Source: Paludibacteraceae bacterium
Lineage (GTDB): Bacteria; Bacteroidota; Bacteroidia; Bacteroidales; Paludibacteraceae
NCBI GenBank assembly: GCA_024401555.1
Contig: JAKSKV010000031.1
Span: 1-35,218, forward strand
DNA: 35,218 nucleotides
Direction: 5' to 3'
Positions 1-10,180 of the stretch are shown here, piece after piece. A model generated the notes under the pieces. It made no database searches, had not been told where the DNA came from, and saw nothing but the letters and a program-made list of their open reading frames with translations. Made by a program: the position numbers and the translations under genes. The first letter of the stretch is position 1. Each line of letters begins with the position of its first letter.

Positions 1-45
1 TTATTCTCCCGGAAAGATTCACCCATAGAACAATCCGTGCTGTAC

Positions 46-81
46 AAACAAAAAGGGCGGTCACAATACAGCGACCGCCCT
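46..81 (-). terminator. Rho-independent terminator of the gyrA-TPR unit
   Basis: A perfect 9-bp stem (AGGGCGGTC at 54-62 with GACCGCCCT at 73-81) has a 10-base loop. Read on the minus strand it is followed by TTTTTGTTTG. It lies just past the stop of the TPR gene, so it should end transcription coming from gyrA. Bases 1-45 hold nothing else I can recognise. Confidence 0.85.
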
Positions 82-102
82 CTCTTATCGGGAAATAAAC
101 AA

Positions 103-1332
103 TTACTTCTTTGCCTCGATTGCCTTGAGCGCCTTGTCCACCTCAGTGTATTTGTCGTTCATAGACAACTTGTAGTAAACCGAACGAAGGAAACGAAGGT
201 TCATCTCATCCTCGCCATTGATTTGTCTTGCCTTCTCCAAGAATGGAAGAGACTTCTTAAACTCATCGATAGCCTTGTTTCTTTGAGCATTGTACTTCTT
301 CATATCCTTGATCTTGTTAGCAGCGTCTTGGAGCTCCTCGCCCTTCTTCTCGTGAGCCAAACCACACTCGAATTGTGCGTTGAAATTGTTTGGATCCAAA
401 GAAATAGCCTTCTCCAAATTAACGATTGCATCGTCGAATTGGTTCTTCTTGATCAACATCTCACCCTTAATCATATAGTATTGAGGGTTGTTTGGATCTT
501 TTTGGATAGCGGCGTCACAATATTGAACAGCCTCTTGCTCCTTGTTGTTATCCAAGTAGTAGTTGATCATGTTACCAATCAAGTACTTGTTTGAAGGGAA
601 CTTCTTGATACCCTCATCAAGCACCTTCAACATCTTGTCGTAATCCTTCATGTCACCATAAGTGCTGCTCAACCACTCGTACATGGTCTCCTCCTTATAG
701 CCTGCGCCCTTCAACTCGTTCATGTACTTGATCATAGTTGGGCGAAGCTTTTCATTTCCTGCAGACAAGTTCACAACAAGGAACTTCACATCGTTGTAGA
801 TAGAACTGCTCTTGAGATTCTCGGCCTTCAAGATATCTTGGTCAACCAAGTTCAAGTACTTTTCCATCATCTTGATAGCCTTCTCATTCTCACCCTTCTT
901 TTGGTGCTCTTGTCCCTCGGCGATCAAATAGTCAGCGTAAGATTTCAAGTTCTTTACGACATCTTTGTTGTATTTAGGCTTTACCTTACCCTTTGCGTCT
1001 GGCTTTTGGTCCAAATCGCCACACTTCAAGTAAGCGTCCACCGCATTAACAAGCGCCTCGCTCATCTCATCTTGAGAATATTGCATACCTGTTTGTCTCT
1101 TTGCCGCACCATCCATGTATTGTTTATCATAGACCTGTCCTGCGATAAAATATGTCTTTGCCCAATTAGCAGTCTCAGGATTCTTCATGGCTGCCTCGAT
1201 CAAAGTCTTACCTTCTGCAAAGTTTACTGGTTGCTCGTACAAACAACCCTCTGCCAAAGAAACATTCTTCTTTTGAGCGAATCCGCCCATAGCCATGGTC
1301 AACGCCAATGCTGTTAATGTAATCTTTTTCAT
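103..1332 (-). CDS. Secreted tetratricopeptide-repeat protein
   Basis: This 409-residue protein begins with a classic signal peptide (MKKITLTALALTMAMGGFAQ), so it is exported and probably periplasmic. The mature part is helical. TPR motifs are clearest around residues 235-335, with the typical pattern of a small residue, an aromatic, and Asp-Pro-Asn-Asn at helix ends (KDPNNPQYY, LDPNNFNAQF). The C-terminal third is Lys/Glu-rich and helical. TPR arrays bind partner proteins, but nothing shows which partner. The gene starts only 26 bases after the gyrA stop on the same strand and has the terminator at 46-81 behind it, so it is probably cotranscribed with gyrA. I can infer no link to topoisomerase function from this. 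Confidence 0.85.
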   Translation of the reverse strand: MKKITLTALALTMAMGGFAQKKNVSLAEGCLYEQPVNFAEGKTLIEAAMKNPETANWAKTYFIAGQVYDKQYMDGAAKRQTGMQYSQDEMSEALVNAVDAYLKCGDLDQKPDAKGKVKPKYNKDVVKNLKSYADYLIAEGQEHQKKGENEKAIKMMEKYLNLVDQDILKAENLKSSSIYNDVKFLVVNLSAGNEKLRPTMIKYMNELKGAGYKEETMYEWLSSTYGDMKDYDKMLKVLDEGIKKFPSNKYLIGNMINYYLDNNKEQEAVQYCDAAIQKDPNNPQYYMIKGEMLIKKNQFDDAIVNLEKAISLDPNNFNAQFECGLAHEKKGEELQDAANKIKDMKKYNAQRNKAIDEFKKSLPFLEKARQINGEDEMNLRFLRSVYYKLSMNDKYTEVDKALKAIEAKK

Positions 1333-1358
1333 GATGTTATAATTTCTAAATTAAAATC

Positions 1359-3905
1359 TTAGTTATTACTCTCTTCATTATTCTCTCCTTCAATTTCCGT
1401 GCCAACGTTTGTCTCGTCACCCTCGATCAATTCCGATTCACCCTCAAGTTCCTCCCCTTCCTGCTCGGACAACACCTTGCAGACAGAAGCGATTTGGTCA
1501 TTCTTCTTGGTCAAATTGATCAAACGGACACCTTGTGTCGCACGTCCCATGACACGCACATCGGTCACCTTCAAACGGATCGTGATTCCAGACTTGTTGA
1601 TAATCATAAGGTCATTCTCTTCGGTAACGCTCTTGATTGCCACCAAAAGACCTGTCTTATCCGTAATGTTCATGGTCTTCACACCCTTACCGCCACGGTT
1701 GGTGATACGGTAATCCTCCAAGTCGCTACGCTTTCCGTAACCTTGCTCGGACACCACCATAACAGTCTCTGTTTGAGGATCGTTGATAGCGATCATGCCG
1801 ACAACCTCATCCTCCGGACCATCCAAGGTCATACCACGAACACCTGTTGCGGTTCTACCCATCTCACGAACCTTAGACTCATTGAAACGGATGGCACGTC
1901 CATTGCGGTTAGCCATGATGATCTCACTGTTTCCAGTGGTCAATCTTACCTGGATCACCTTATCGTCCTCCCTGATGGTGATTGCGTTCACACCGTTGGT
2001 ACGAGGACGTGAATATGCTTCGAGGGATGTCTTCTTCACCACGCCGTTCTTGGTACAGAACATCAAGTAGTGGTTCTTGCAGAACTCCTCGTCGTTCAAC
2101 GACTTAATCTTGATAAATGCGTTCACCGCATCGTCTGAATCAATGTTCAACATATTTTGGATCGCGCGTCCCTTCGTCGTCTTGCTACCCTCTGGAATAT
2201 CGTAAACCTTCAACCAGTAGCAACGACCCTTTTGGGTAAAGAACAACATCGTGTTGTGCATAGACGCAGGATAGATGTACTCGATGAAATCCTCATCGCG
2301 CGAACTGCTACCCTTCGAACCGACACCGCCGCGGCCTTGTGCCTTGAACTCAGCGAGTGGCGTACGTTTGATGTAACCCAAGTGAGAGATCGTGATGACC
2401 ATCTCATCGTCAGAGTAGAAGTCCTCTGGATTGAACTCCTCGGAAGTATATTTGATTTCGGTGCGTCTTGCGTCACCATATTTGTTCTTCACATCGAGCA
2501 ACTCCTCTTTCACTACCTGCATTTGGAGCTCCTCGCTCGCCAAGATAGCCTTCAAATGGTTGATCAACTTCATCAACTCCTCGTACTCGGCACGCAAATC
2601 CTCGATAGCAAGTCCAGTCAACTGACGGAGACGCATCTCGACAATCGCTCTCGCCTGCTCCTCATCGAAGTTGAAGCGGTTCATCAATCCCTCTCTCGCC
2701 TCTTGTACCGTCTTGGAAGAACGGATGATGCGAATCACCTCGTCAATATTATCGACAGCGACAATCAAGGCTTCCAAAATGTGCGCCTTCTTCTCTGCCT
2801 CCGCCAATTCGAATCTGGTTCTACGAACGACAACCTCGTGGCGGTGATCGATGAATTCCGCAATCAAATCCTTCAAGTTCAACAACTTAGGTCTTCCGTG
2901 TACCAATGCGATATTGTTTACGCTGAAAGAGGATTGGAGGGCTGAATATTTGTACAATTTATTCAAAAGGACATTGGAGTTGGCGTCGCGCTTCACATCG
3001 ATCACGATACGCATACCCTCACGGTCCGACTCATCGTTGATGTTGGCGATACCCTCGATCTTTTTGTCGGCGGCCATATCGGCGATCGCCTTAATCATCT
3101 CGGCACGGTTCACCAAATATGGAATTTCACGCACAACGATCTTCTCACGGCCATTCTCGTTCTCGATCTCGACCTTTGAACGAATTACCACGCGACCGCG
3201 GCCTGTCAAATAGGCGTCACGAACACCTGAATAGCCATAGATGATACCACCCGTTGGGAAATCAGGAGCTTTGATCAACTTAATCAACTCCTCGATATCG
3301 ACATCCTTGTTATCCACATAAGCGACGCAAGCGTCGATTGTGTCGGATAGGTTGTGAGGTGGCATATTGGTCGCCATACCTACGGCGATACCAGATGCTC
3401 CGTTCACCAACAATTGTGGGATACGGGTAGGTAAAACGGTAGGTTCTTGATGCTCACCATCGAAATTATCTTGGAAATCAACGGTATCCTTATCCAAGTC
3501 GATCAAAATATCCTCGGTAATCTTCTGAAGACGCGCCTCGGTATAACGCATAGCCGCTGCAGAGTCACCATCGATGGAACCGAAGTTACCCTGTCCATAT
3601 ACAAGCGGATAACGAAGCGTCCAATCCTGCGCCAAACGCACAAGGGTACCATACACGGAGGAATCACCGTGAGGGTGATACTTTCCTAATACCTCTCCTA
3701 CGATTCTGGCGGATTTCTTCGTTGGCTTGTTAGAAACCAAGCCCAATTCGCTCATACCATACAACACACGTCTATGAACTGGCTTGAAGCCATCCCTGAC
3801 GTCTGGTAACGCACGGGACACAATCACTGACATTGAGTAGTCGATGTACGATGAACGCATCTCCTTGTCAATGTCGATTTGGATAATTCTGTCTTGATCA
3901 ACCAT
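1359..3905 (-). CDS. gyrA: DNA gyrase subunit A
   Basis: GyrA is the DNA-breaking and rejoining subunit of the A2B2 gyrase that introduces negative supercoils. The chosen start gives 848 residues beginning [20 protein letters not shown], which matches the family N-terminus. The open frame continues 21 codons upstream to 3968, but those codons overlap the likely promoter and do not look like GyrA. The active-site tyrosine is Y121 in [11 protein letters not shown]. The quinolone-determining helix is [10 protein letters not shown] (residues 77-86): Ser is present at the E. coli Ser83 position (S82), but Gly replaces Asp87 (G86). The C-terminal beta-pinwheel has a degenerate GyrA box, QGRGGVG. 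The end is a very acidic tail rich in Glu, Gly and Asn. ParC is the main alternative, but the C-terminal domain and the box favour GyrA. Confidence 0.96.
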   Translation of the reverse strand: MVDQDRIIQIDIDKEMRSSYIDYSMSVIVSRALPDVRDGFKPVHRRVLYGMSELGLVSNKPTKKSARIVGEVLGKYHPHGDSSVYGTLVRLAQDWTLRYPLVYGQGNFGSIDGDSAAAMRYTEARLQKITEDILIDLDKDTVDFQDNFDGEHQEPTVLPTRIPQLLVNGASGIAVGMATNMPPHNLSDTIDACVAYVDNKDVDIEELIKLIKAPDFPTGGIIYGYSGVRDAYLTGRGRVVIRSKVEIENENGREKIVVREIPYLVNRAEMIKAIADMAADKKIEGIANINDESDREGMRIVIDVKRDANSNVLLNKLYKYSALQSSFSVNNIALVHGRPKLLNLKDLIAEFIDHRHEVVVRRTRFELAEAEKKAHILEALIVAVDNIDEVIRIIRSSKTVQEAREGLMNRFNFDEEQARAIVEMRLRQLTGLAIEDLRAEYEELMKLINHLKAILASEELQMQVVKEELLDVKNKYGDARRTEIKYTSEEFNPEDFYSDDEMVITISHLGYIKRTPLAEFKAQGRGGVGSKGSSSRDEDFIEYIYPASMHNTMLFFTQKGRCYWLKVYDIPEGSKTTKGRAIQNMLNIDSDDAVNAFIKIKSLNDEEFCKNHYLMFCTKNGVVKKTSLEAYSRPRTNGVNAITIREDDKVIQVRLTTGNSEIIMANRNGRAIRFNESKVREMGRTATGVRGMTLDGPEDEVVGMIAINDPQTETVMVVSEQGYGKRSDLEDYRITNRGGKGVKTMNITDKTGLLVAIKSVTEENDLMIINKSGITIRLKVTDVRVMGRATQGVRLINLTKKNDQIASVCKVLSEQEGEELEGESELIEGDETNVGTEIEGENNEESNN

Positions 3906-3941
3906 TATTTTAAGTTCTACTTTTAGTCTAAAAATTATCCG

Positions 3942-3973
3942 TAAAGGTACGAAAAAAAAAGTTACCACACAAA
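3942..3973 (-). promoter_or_regulatory. Probable gyrA promoter
   Basis: On the minus strand TTTG (3973-3970) is followed after 20 bases by TACCTTTA (3949-3942), one base off the Bacteroidota -7 consensus TAnnTTTG. Transcription would begin near 3935, about 30 bases before the gyrA ATG. This supports the start at 3905 over the upstream in-frame one. Confidence 0.5.
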
Positions 3974-4075
3974 GCCACAGCTCTAAAATTGCTTTTTTTT
4001 GTTAAAAATTCATGGTGGCACAACTTTTTTCAAGTCTTTGGTTTTGTATATGTAGGAATTGAACCGCCTATTTAT

Positions 4076-4083
4076 TATATTTG
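4076..4083 (+). promoter_or_regulatory. -7 promoter element of clpC
   Basis: TATATTTG matches TAnnTTTG exactly. No well-spaced -33 element is visible. Transcription should start near 4090, which excludes the in-frame TTG at 4081 as a translation start and favours the ATG at 4105. Confidence 0.5.
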
Positions 4084-4104
4084 CATATTATAAATGTAAT
4101 ATAT

Positions 4105-6636
4105 ATGGCTCTATACAAATATTCACAGGGCGTTAGAGATGTGATTTCATACAGCAGAGAGGAGGCGCAACGATTGGGAAATTCCTGCATCGGACCAGAG
4201 CATCTGCTTTTAGGCATATTGAGAGATGGGAACGGCACAGCCAACCAACTGCTCGACAAAATGAATGTCGATTCCAAAGCGGTGAAGGAATATATTGAGG
4301 AGAGGCTTCGTCAAACGAATGAAATAGCCTTCGATACTGACCTGCCCCTACTCAAATCAACGGAAAAAATATTAAAATACGCCGATCTTGAGGCTCGTCT
4401 TTTGAGGAAAGACGAGTTAGAGACCGAACATCTATTACTTGCAATTATGCGTGAAAATACCAGTCTTGCGGCCGATTCGCTCCGCAAGCAGAACGTCACA
4501 TACGAACAGGTTTTCAAACTGGCCAATCCAGAAGAGCCTAAGTTCGGTTACAAAGATTATAATAATGATGATGAGGATGGCGCCATTTTGGATGGAGAAA
4601 CCCCGGATTACAACAGCGGTAAACGCCCATCCAACACCACAACGCAGACAGCTGATGCCAGCGGCGACAACGACACACCGGTTTTGAACAATTTCGGTGT
4701 GGACCTGACCAAAGCGGCTGCGGACGGCAAATTGGATCCTGTGGTGGGAAGAGACACAGAGATGGAGCGATTGGCCCAAATCCTTTGCAGAAGGAAGAAG
4801 AACAATCCAATCCTGATTGGAGAGCCTGGCGTCGGAAAGACCGCTATCGTAGAGGGACTCGCCCTCCGTATCGTCAACAAACAGGTTTCCAGAATCCTTT
4901 TAGACAAACGCTTGGTATCACTCGATTTAGGTTCTGTGGTGGCTGGCACAAAATACCGTGGACAATTCGAAGAACGTATCAAAGCGATTCTGAATGAGTT
5001 AGCCCAAAATCCGAACATCATCTTGTTCATCGACGAAATCCACACCATGGTGGGCGCCGGTGGAACACAAGGCTCGTTAGACGCCGCCAATATGTTGAAG
5101 CCAGCTTTGGCAAGAGGCGAAATCCAATGTATCGGCTCCACCACGTTAGACGAGTACCGTACAAAAATAGAGAAAGATGGCGCCTTGGAGCGTCGTTTCC
5201 AAAAGATCATCGTGGAACCTACTTCCGCAGAAGACACGCTTCAGATCCTGAAAAACGTGAAGGGACGTTACGAGGAGCACCACAATGTGATCTACTCCGA
5301 CGAAGCGTTGGAGGCTTGCGTAAGATTGACCGGCAGGTACATTTCCGACCGTTGTTTCCCAGACAAAGCCATCGACGCTTTGGACGAAGCGGGCGCCGCT
5401 ACGCACCTCGCCAACATCAGCGTTCCCAACTCCATCTCCGTAATTGAAGAGGAAATCGAACGTGTCAAAGAGCGTAAGATGCAAGCCGTCGCCTCACAAG
5501 ATTTCGAATTGGCCTCGGATTTCAGGGATAAAGAGAAGAGCCTAATGGTTGAATTGGCCGAAGAGCGTAATAGATGGCTGGAGGAGTGCAAGGAGAGCAA
5601 ACAGACGGTCTCCGAGGAGGATGTGACCAAGGTGATCTCTAAAATGTCAGGCGTTCCGGTTCAGCGTATGGCACGCTCCGAAGGTGAACAACTCGTAAGG
5701 ATGAACGGAATCCTGAAATCAATGGTGATCGGACAGGACGAAGCGGTCGATAAGACAGTCAAGGCAATCCAAAGAAATAGAATCGGACTGAAAGATCCCA
5801 ACAGACCAGTCGGCTCCTTTATCTTCCTCGGACCAACAGGTGTCGGCAAGACCTACTTGGCGAAAACGCTTGCGAAGGAGATGTTCGGAAGCGCCGATGC
5901 GCTCATTCGCGTAGATATGAGCGAATATATGGACAAATATTCGGTTTCCCGCCTCAATGGAGCTCCTCCGGGATACGTTGGTTATGAAGAGGGAGGACAG
6001 TTGACCGAACAAGTCAGAAGAAAACCCTACTCCATTGTTCTTTTCGATGAGATAGAGAAGGCACATCCTGATGTATTCAACCTATTGTTGCAGGTTTTGG
6101 ACGAGGGAAGATTAACAGACAGTACGGGCAGACATGTCGATTTCCGCAACACCGTCATCATCATGACCTCCAATGCGGGAACACGACAACTCAAAGAGTT
6201 TGGAAAAGGCATTGGATTCTCCATGTCGAACGATGTGGTGGAGAAAAAGATGGCCCAAAGCGTCATCATGAAGGCTCTGAACAAGACCTTCTCGCCCGAA
6301 TTCCTCAACCGTGTGGACGATGTCATCTTCTTCGACCAATTGAGCAAAGATTCCATATTTAAAATCATCGATTTGGAATTGACCCACATCTACAAACGGA
6401 TGAACGAATTGGAGCATCCACTCACCATTGAGGAGGAGGCTAAATCGTTTATCGCAGAGCAGGGATATGATCCGCAATATGGCGCCCGTCCGATGAAACG
6501 CGCACTCCAGAAGCATGTGGAAGATCCTGTAGCGGAGACTATTCTTGGAAAGGCGCCCCAAAAGGGAGTGGCATTGGTCATCCGCTTCGACAAGGAGAGG
6601 AAAGAGACCTATTGCGATGTTGTGGAACCCCAATAA
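4105..6636 (+). CDS. clpC: ATP-dependent Clp protease, ATPase subunit ClpC
   Basis: ClpC is a double-ring AAA+ unfoldase that feeds substrates to ClpP in the cytoplasm. From the ATG at 4105 the product has 843 residues. A Clp N-domain (repeat motif IGPEHLLLGILR, then ELETEHLLLAIMR) occupies about residues 1-145. An acidic, low-complexity linker follows (NNDDEDGAILDGETPDYNSG). D1 has Walker A GEPGVGKT at 239-246 and Walker B ILFIDEIHT. A UVR-type coiled segment lies near residue 463 (QDFELASDFRDKEKS). D2 has Walker A GPTGVGKT from about 576 and Walker B VLFDEIEKAH. The tripeptide IGF at 703-705 fits the loop that docks on ClpP. The UVR segment separates it from ClpB and ClpA. ClpP is not encoded in the window. 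The gene is divergent from gyrA and is followed after 13 bases by the patatin gene. Confidence 0.95.
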   Translation: MALYKYSQGVRDVISYSREEAQRLGNSCIGPEHLLLGILRDGNGTANQLLDKMNVDSKAVKEYIEERLRQTNEIAFDTDLPLLKSTEKILKYADLEARLLRKDELETEHLLLAIMRENTSLAADSLRKQNVTYEQVFKLANPEEPKFGYKDYNNDDEDGAILDGETPDYNSGKRPSNTTTQTADASGDNDTPVLNNFGVDLTKAAADGKLDPVVGRDTEMERLAQILCRRKKNNPILIGEPGVGKTAIVEGLALRIVNKQVSRILLDKRLVSLDLGSVVAGTKYRGQFEERIKAILNELAQNPNIILFIDEIHTMVGAGGTQGSLDAANMLKPALARGEIQCIGSTTLDEYRTKIEKDGALERRFQKIIVEPTSAEDTLQILKNVKGRYEEHHNVIYSDEALEACVRLTGRYISDRCFPDKAIDALDEAGAATHLANISVPNSISVIEEEIERVKERKMQAVASQDFELASDFRDKEKSLMVELAEERNRWLEECKESKQTVSEEDVTKVISKMSGVPVQRMARSEGEQLVRMNGILKSMVIGQDEAVDKTVKAIQRNRIGLKDPNRPVGSFIFLGPTGVGKTYLAKTLAKEMFGSADALIRVDMSEYMDKYSVSRLNGAPPGYVGYEEGGQLTEQVRRKPYSIVLFDEIEKAHPDVFNLLLQVLDEGRLTDSTGRHVDFRNTVIIMTSNAGTRQLKEFGKGIGFSMSNDVVEKKMAQSVIMKALNKTFSPEFLNRVDDVIFFDQLSKDSIFKIIDLELTHIYKRMNELEHPLTIEEEAKSFIAEQGYDPQYGARPMKRALQKHVEDPVAETILGKAPQKGVALVIRFDKERKETYCDVVEPQ

Positions 6637-6649
6637 AAAGTGAGTATAT

Positions 6650-8995
6650 ATGCACCTCCGCCAAACTTTCAGATGCCTACTCTTCTTGCTGATGACGTTT
6701 TTCGCCATCAGCGCGGCGCAAGCGCAAAGCGTAGGATTGGTGTTGAGCGGAGGTGGAGCGAAGGGCTGTGCCCACATTGGCGTCATCAGAGCCCTTGAGG
6801 AGGAAGGAATTCCGATCGATTATGTGGCAGGAACCTCTATGGGCGCCATCGTCAGTTCACTCTATGCCATGGGCTACACGCCCGACCAGATGACTGAACT
6901 AATCACTTCCGACCAGTTTGTACGCTGGAAAAATGGTGACATCGATGAACACAACCTCTTTTTCTTCAAGCGGGATGACCCTTCCCCTGAGTTTGTCACC
7001 TTCAAGGTGAACTTGCGCGACTCCTCCACCAACAAAGCCAACCTACTGATTCCCAATAGTGTAATGGCTTCCGACCAGATCAACATCGCGATGATGGACC
7101 TCTTTTCGAAAGCCAATGCGGCCTGCAAAGGCAATTTCGACAGTTTGTTCGTTCCATTCAGGTGTGTAGCATCCGACATTACACACAAATGCGCTTACAT
7201 CCACCGAAAAGGTGATTTAGGCGACGCCGTACGCACCTCCATGTCCTTCCCCTTCGTATTTAAACCCATAGAGGTGGACAACCGATTGATGATGGACGGT
7301 GGCATCTACAACAACTTCCCCGTTGATGTGATGGAGAAGGACTTCAATCCTGATTATATCATCGGTAGCACGGTCAGCGACAATCCGACGTTGACCTCCG
7401 ACAGCAAAAACAACCCTATCCCACTCTTGGAACGTCTGATCATGGATGAGACCAATTACGAGATTCCAAGCGACAAAGGCATTGTCATCGATTTTCATTT
7501 CGCCGACATAGGATTGCTCGATTTCCATAAGGTAAGGGAGTTGGAACAGATGGGCTACGACTCCACCAAAGCCATGATCGCCAAGATCAAGGAGCGAGTG
7601 AAACGGAAAGTGGACACCGCACAACTACAAGCTCGTCGCGCCGAATATTTAGAGAAAGAGAAGGATTTGGTATTCCAATCGGTCACCATTAGCGGAGTCA
7701 ACGCCTCCCAGCGTAAATACTTGATGAACAGCCTCTTTTCAGGTAGCAAGAACACCACGTTGGATATGAAAGGATTCCAAAGGGCCTACTTCAAATTGCT
7801 ATCCGACGAGAAGATCTCCGAAATTGTCCCCCACGCCTATTACAACGATTCGTTGCAAGGATACGACCTCCATTTGGATGTTGAAATGAACAGTGATTTC
7901 TGCATGAGTTTCGGCGGAAACTTCTCCTCCACGGCAGCCAACGTCCTCTTTTTAGGCATCCAAAAACGGGGTGTCGCAAAGTTGGGCTACAACGTCACCT
8001 TAGACGGCCAAATCGGTACGCTCTATCGCAACGTCCACATGCAGACACGTATCGACAAACCAGGCAAGCTTCCATTGAGCGTCAAATTGATTGCGGACTA
8101 CTGTTACCTCAACACCCTGAACGAACAGGAGCCCTTCTACGAATTGGACATCAAGAACAATGTGTCAACACAAGCCTACTCTTCGGAAGCATTCGGAAAA
8201 ATAAAGATCATGACACCTCTCTTCCTAAAAGGGAAGGTGGATATTGGCATGTGTTATGGCCACAAAAGCGACCATTACCACCGTTTTCCAGGAGAGACCG
8301 ACACTTGGAACCAGACCAAATACAATTTAGGTATCGCCTCTATCCAATACAAGCACAATTCCCTTTCACACAAGCAGTATGCGGTGGATGGATCGCGATT
8401 CAGCCTCACGGGACAATATGTGTTTGGTAGATATTGGTCCAACAAATACGAGATGAACGAAGAGAATATCTTGGTAAGGATGAAGTCCCCGCACCAAAAG
8501 ATAAGTTGGTTGCAGTTCTCCGCCAATATGGACTACTACTTCAACATCGCGAAGCACTTCTCCTTGGGCACCTACATAGACGGCGTCTATTCCACCGTTC
8601 CTTTGATGGACAACTACATGGAGAGTCTCTTAATCTCCCCAAGTTATACTCCTTCGGTACACAACCACCTATTATTCAACTCGGCTTTTTGTGCCCATAC
8701 CTACTTGGCAGCCGGAATCGCACCGATCTATAAGTTCAACAAAATCTTACAGTTACGCTTCGAAAATTATGCCTTCGTATCCTACAAACCAATTATGAAT
8801 ACCGGCAGTTACCATTCGGAGTATAGGAAGAAGAAATTTTCGGACTTCTATTTCTTCAATGAACTATCTTTCGTGGCTAATCTGAAATTCATCACAGCGG
8901 CGGTATATGTGAACCGATACACCTATCCAGGTAAGTTCAACATGGGACTCAACATCGGTTATCTACTTTTCCACGACCGCATGATAGAGAAATAA
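6650..8995 (+). CDS. Patatin-like phospholipase with C-terminal outer-membrane barrel
   Basis: This 781-residue protein starts with a signal peptide ending near AAQAQ. The patatin domain follows at once: oxyanion loop SGGGAKG (33-39), nucleophile elbow GTSMG with Ser63, and the dyad aspartate in MDGG (Asp216). Patatins hydrolyse acyl esters of phospholipids. After about residue 335 there is a POTRA-like segment (LVFQSVTISGVNASQRKYL) and then about 380 residues of alternating, aromatic-rich beta strands typical of an Omp85/BamA-type barrel. This is the layout of PlpD-like type Vd autotransporters, so the enzyme is probably anchored in the outer membrane or exposed at the surface. It starts 13 bases after clpC and may share its transcript. 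Function rests on motifs only; the substrate is unknown. Confidence 0.88.
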   Translation: MHLRQTFRCLLFLLMTFFAISAAQAQSVGLVLSGGGAKGCAHIGVIRALEEEGIPIDYVAGTSMGAIVSSLYAMGYTPDQMTELITSDQFVRWKNGDIDEHNLFFFKRDDPSPEFVTFKVNLRDSSTNKANLLIPNSVMASDQINIAMMDLFSKANAACKGNFDSLFVPFRCVASDITHKCAYIHRKGDLGDAVRTSMSFPFVFKPIEVDNRLMMDGGIYNNFPVDVMEKDFNPDYIIGSTVSDNPTLTSDSKNNPIPLLERLIMDETNYEIPSDKGIVIDFHFADIGLLDFHKVRELEQMGYDSTKAMIAKIKERVKRKVDTAQLQARRAEYLEKEKDLVFQSVTISGVNASQRKYLMNSLFSGSKNTTLDMKGFQRAYFKLLSDEKISEIVPHAYYNDSLQGYDLHLDVEMNSDFCMSFGGNFSSTAANVLFLGIQKRGVAKLGYNVTLDGQIGTLYRNVHMQTRIDKPGKLPLSVKLIADYCYLNTLNEQEPFYELDIKNNVSTQAYSSEAFGKIKIMTPLFLKGKVDIGMCYGHKSDHYHRFPGETDTWNQTKYNLGIASIQYKHNSLSHKQYAVDGSRFSLTGQYVFGRYWSNKYEMNEENILVRMKSPHQKISWLQFSANMDYYFNIAKHFSLGTYIDGVYSTVPLMDNYMESLLISPSYTPSVHNHLLFNSAFCAHTYLAAGIAPIYKFNKILQLRFENYAFVSYKPIMNTGSYHSEYRKKKFSDFYFFNELSFVANLKFITAAVYVNRYTYPGKFNMGLNIGYLLFHDRMIEK

Positions 8996-9072
8996 TCGGA
9001 GGCATGCACAACCCTTTCCAAGAGACGCAACCGAATTTTTCTGTCGATAGAATGTATTTTTACTGAATAAAT

Positions 9073-9104
9073 TTTGTAAGAATGTGTAACTATACCTATT
9101 TTTG
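9073..9104 (+). promoter_or_regulatory. Promoter of the 9128 lipoprotein gene
   Basis: TTTG (9073-9076), 20 bases, then TATTTTTG (9097-9104) is a full match to the Bacteroidota promoter. The start site would be near 9111, leaving a leader of about 17 bases before the ATG at 9128. Confidence 0.72.
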
Positions 9105-9127
9105 AGTATAAATTAATTTATAGAAAA

Positions 9128-10000
9128 ATGAAAAAGAGTTTAATTTTTGCGGCGAACCTATTATTGGCCTCTTCCCTATTGGTCTCATGTGAGAAGACAG
9201 AGGGCGAAGGCGGCAAAGGAAGCATCGTCGGCAAAGTGTACACTGTCATTGACGACGGCGACATATTTGGGGTACCAGAGATTTACCAAGAGGGTTCGGA
9301 AGAGGCGAAGTCCGTTCAGGACATCCTCAATAACAACAACAAGATCCTCTCCAAAATTTACAGTGGCAAGGCGAGCGAAAGCGATATGGAAAGCTACAAT
9401 GCCGAGAGAGATGACTATTCATGGCAGATGAATCAACTCTTCTACTTCGGCATGGACACCGTGGTAGGAATCAACGAAGATGTTTACATCATCTATGGCG
9501 ACCACGAATATGGCTGCGACGACAAGGTGAAGACCTCTTACAATGGAACATACAGCTTCAAATATTTGAATGACGGTAATTACAAGGTTTACGCTTGCAG
9601 TGACAACGCCAACAGCAAGGAGGCGATTGTATTCGACGTGAAGGTGGATGGCGGCCAAACTTATGGTGGCGACTTCTTCATAAAGGATGGCAAGAACGCG
9701 GGCATGTGCGGTGTCGTAGGCAGAATGGAGGTTTTTCCAGCGAAGGGAACTGAATATTTACCAGGTATTGACCGCAGGGTGTTTATCCGCGAAGTCAACC
9801 AAATCTCTTCTGACGATTGCCGTGTGGATGACGCGGGCTACTACTATTACGGCAGGTTGAAGCCAGAGACCGAATATGTGGTGTACACCGTTACCGAGCC
9901 TGTTAAAAACGAAGGCGAAGTACCTGTGGTTGGCCACTTCAAGACAGGCAAGACTGGAACCATCGTACCAGGACCAACCCTACAAGCAGATGTGTTCTAA
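9128..10000 (+). CDS. Lipoprotein of unknown function
   Basis: The 290-residue product has a lipoprotein signal with lipobox LLVSC (Cys21), followed by a Glu/Gly-rich tether (EKTEGEGGKG). Asp after the Cys, the E. coli inner-membrane retention signal, is absent. The mature protein is acidic and rich in Tyr, Gly and Asp. The region around YNGTYSFKYLNDGNYKVYAC resembles a carboxypeptidase-regulatory-like or SpaA-like beta sandwich, and a second such fold may follow near GYYYYGRLKPETEYVVYTV. Such folds are structural or adhesive. I do not recognise a catalytic motif. It has its own promoter (9073-9104) and terminator (10033-10060), so it is a single-gene unit. An envelope or surface role is inferred from the lipid anchor only. 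Confidence 0.82.
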   Translation: MKKSLIFAANLLLASSLLVSCEKTEGEGGKGSIVGKVYTVIDDGDIFGVPEIYQEGSEEAKSVQDILNNNNKILSKIYSGKASESDMESYNAERDDYSWQMNQLFYFGMDTVVGINEDVYIIYGDHEYGCDDKVKTSYNGTYSFKYLNDGNYKVYACSDNANSKEAIVFDVKVDGGQTYGGDFFIKDGKNAGMCGVVGRMEVFPAKGTEYLPGIDRRVFIREVNQISSDDCRVDDAGYYYYGRLKPETEYVVYTVTEPVKNEGEVPVVGHFKTGKTGTIVPGPTLQADVF

Positions 10001-10032
10001 TCCAATTTTTTGACACAACTTATATGCAAACG

Positions 10033-10060
10033 AAAAGGCATCCCCAAGGGATGCCTTTTT
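10033..10060 (+). terminator. Rho-independent terminator after the lipoprotein gene
   Basis: The stem AAAAGGCATCCC / GGGATGCCTTTT has a 3-base loop (CAA) and runs into a T tract. The reverse strand also ends in TTTT, so it may work in both directions and close the small minus-strand unit starting at about 10281. Confidence 0.85.
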
Positions 10061-10102
10061 CATTGTGTACAACATCAAAAACTAACCTATTTAAAATGCG
10101 AA

Positions 10103-10135
10103 ACGCATCCCTAATGAGTTTAGACGAGGATGCGT
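10103..10135 (-). terminator. Hairpin behind the 19-codon minus-strand gene
   Basis: ACGCATCC (10103-10110) and GGATGCGT (10128-10135) form an 8-bp stem with a 17-base loop. On the minus strand it is followed by TTCGCATTTT. The T tract is poor, so this is either a weak terminator or an RNA-stabilising hairpin, with 10033-10060 as the stronger stop further on. Confidence 0.45.
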
Positions 10136-10180
10136 AAGCAATTTAATAACCTTAAATAAAGAGTTTTTCTCTTCCCTTAA

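Noticed and set aside
4081-4104. TTG start of clpC eight codons upstream
   Set aside because: It overlaps the -7 promoter element, so it would lie outside the transcript.
9001-9072. Terminator after the patatin gene
   Set aside because: No stem followed by a T tract could be found; only short chance pairings.
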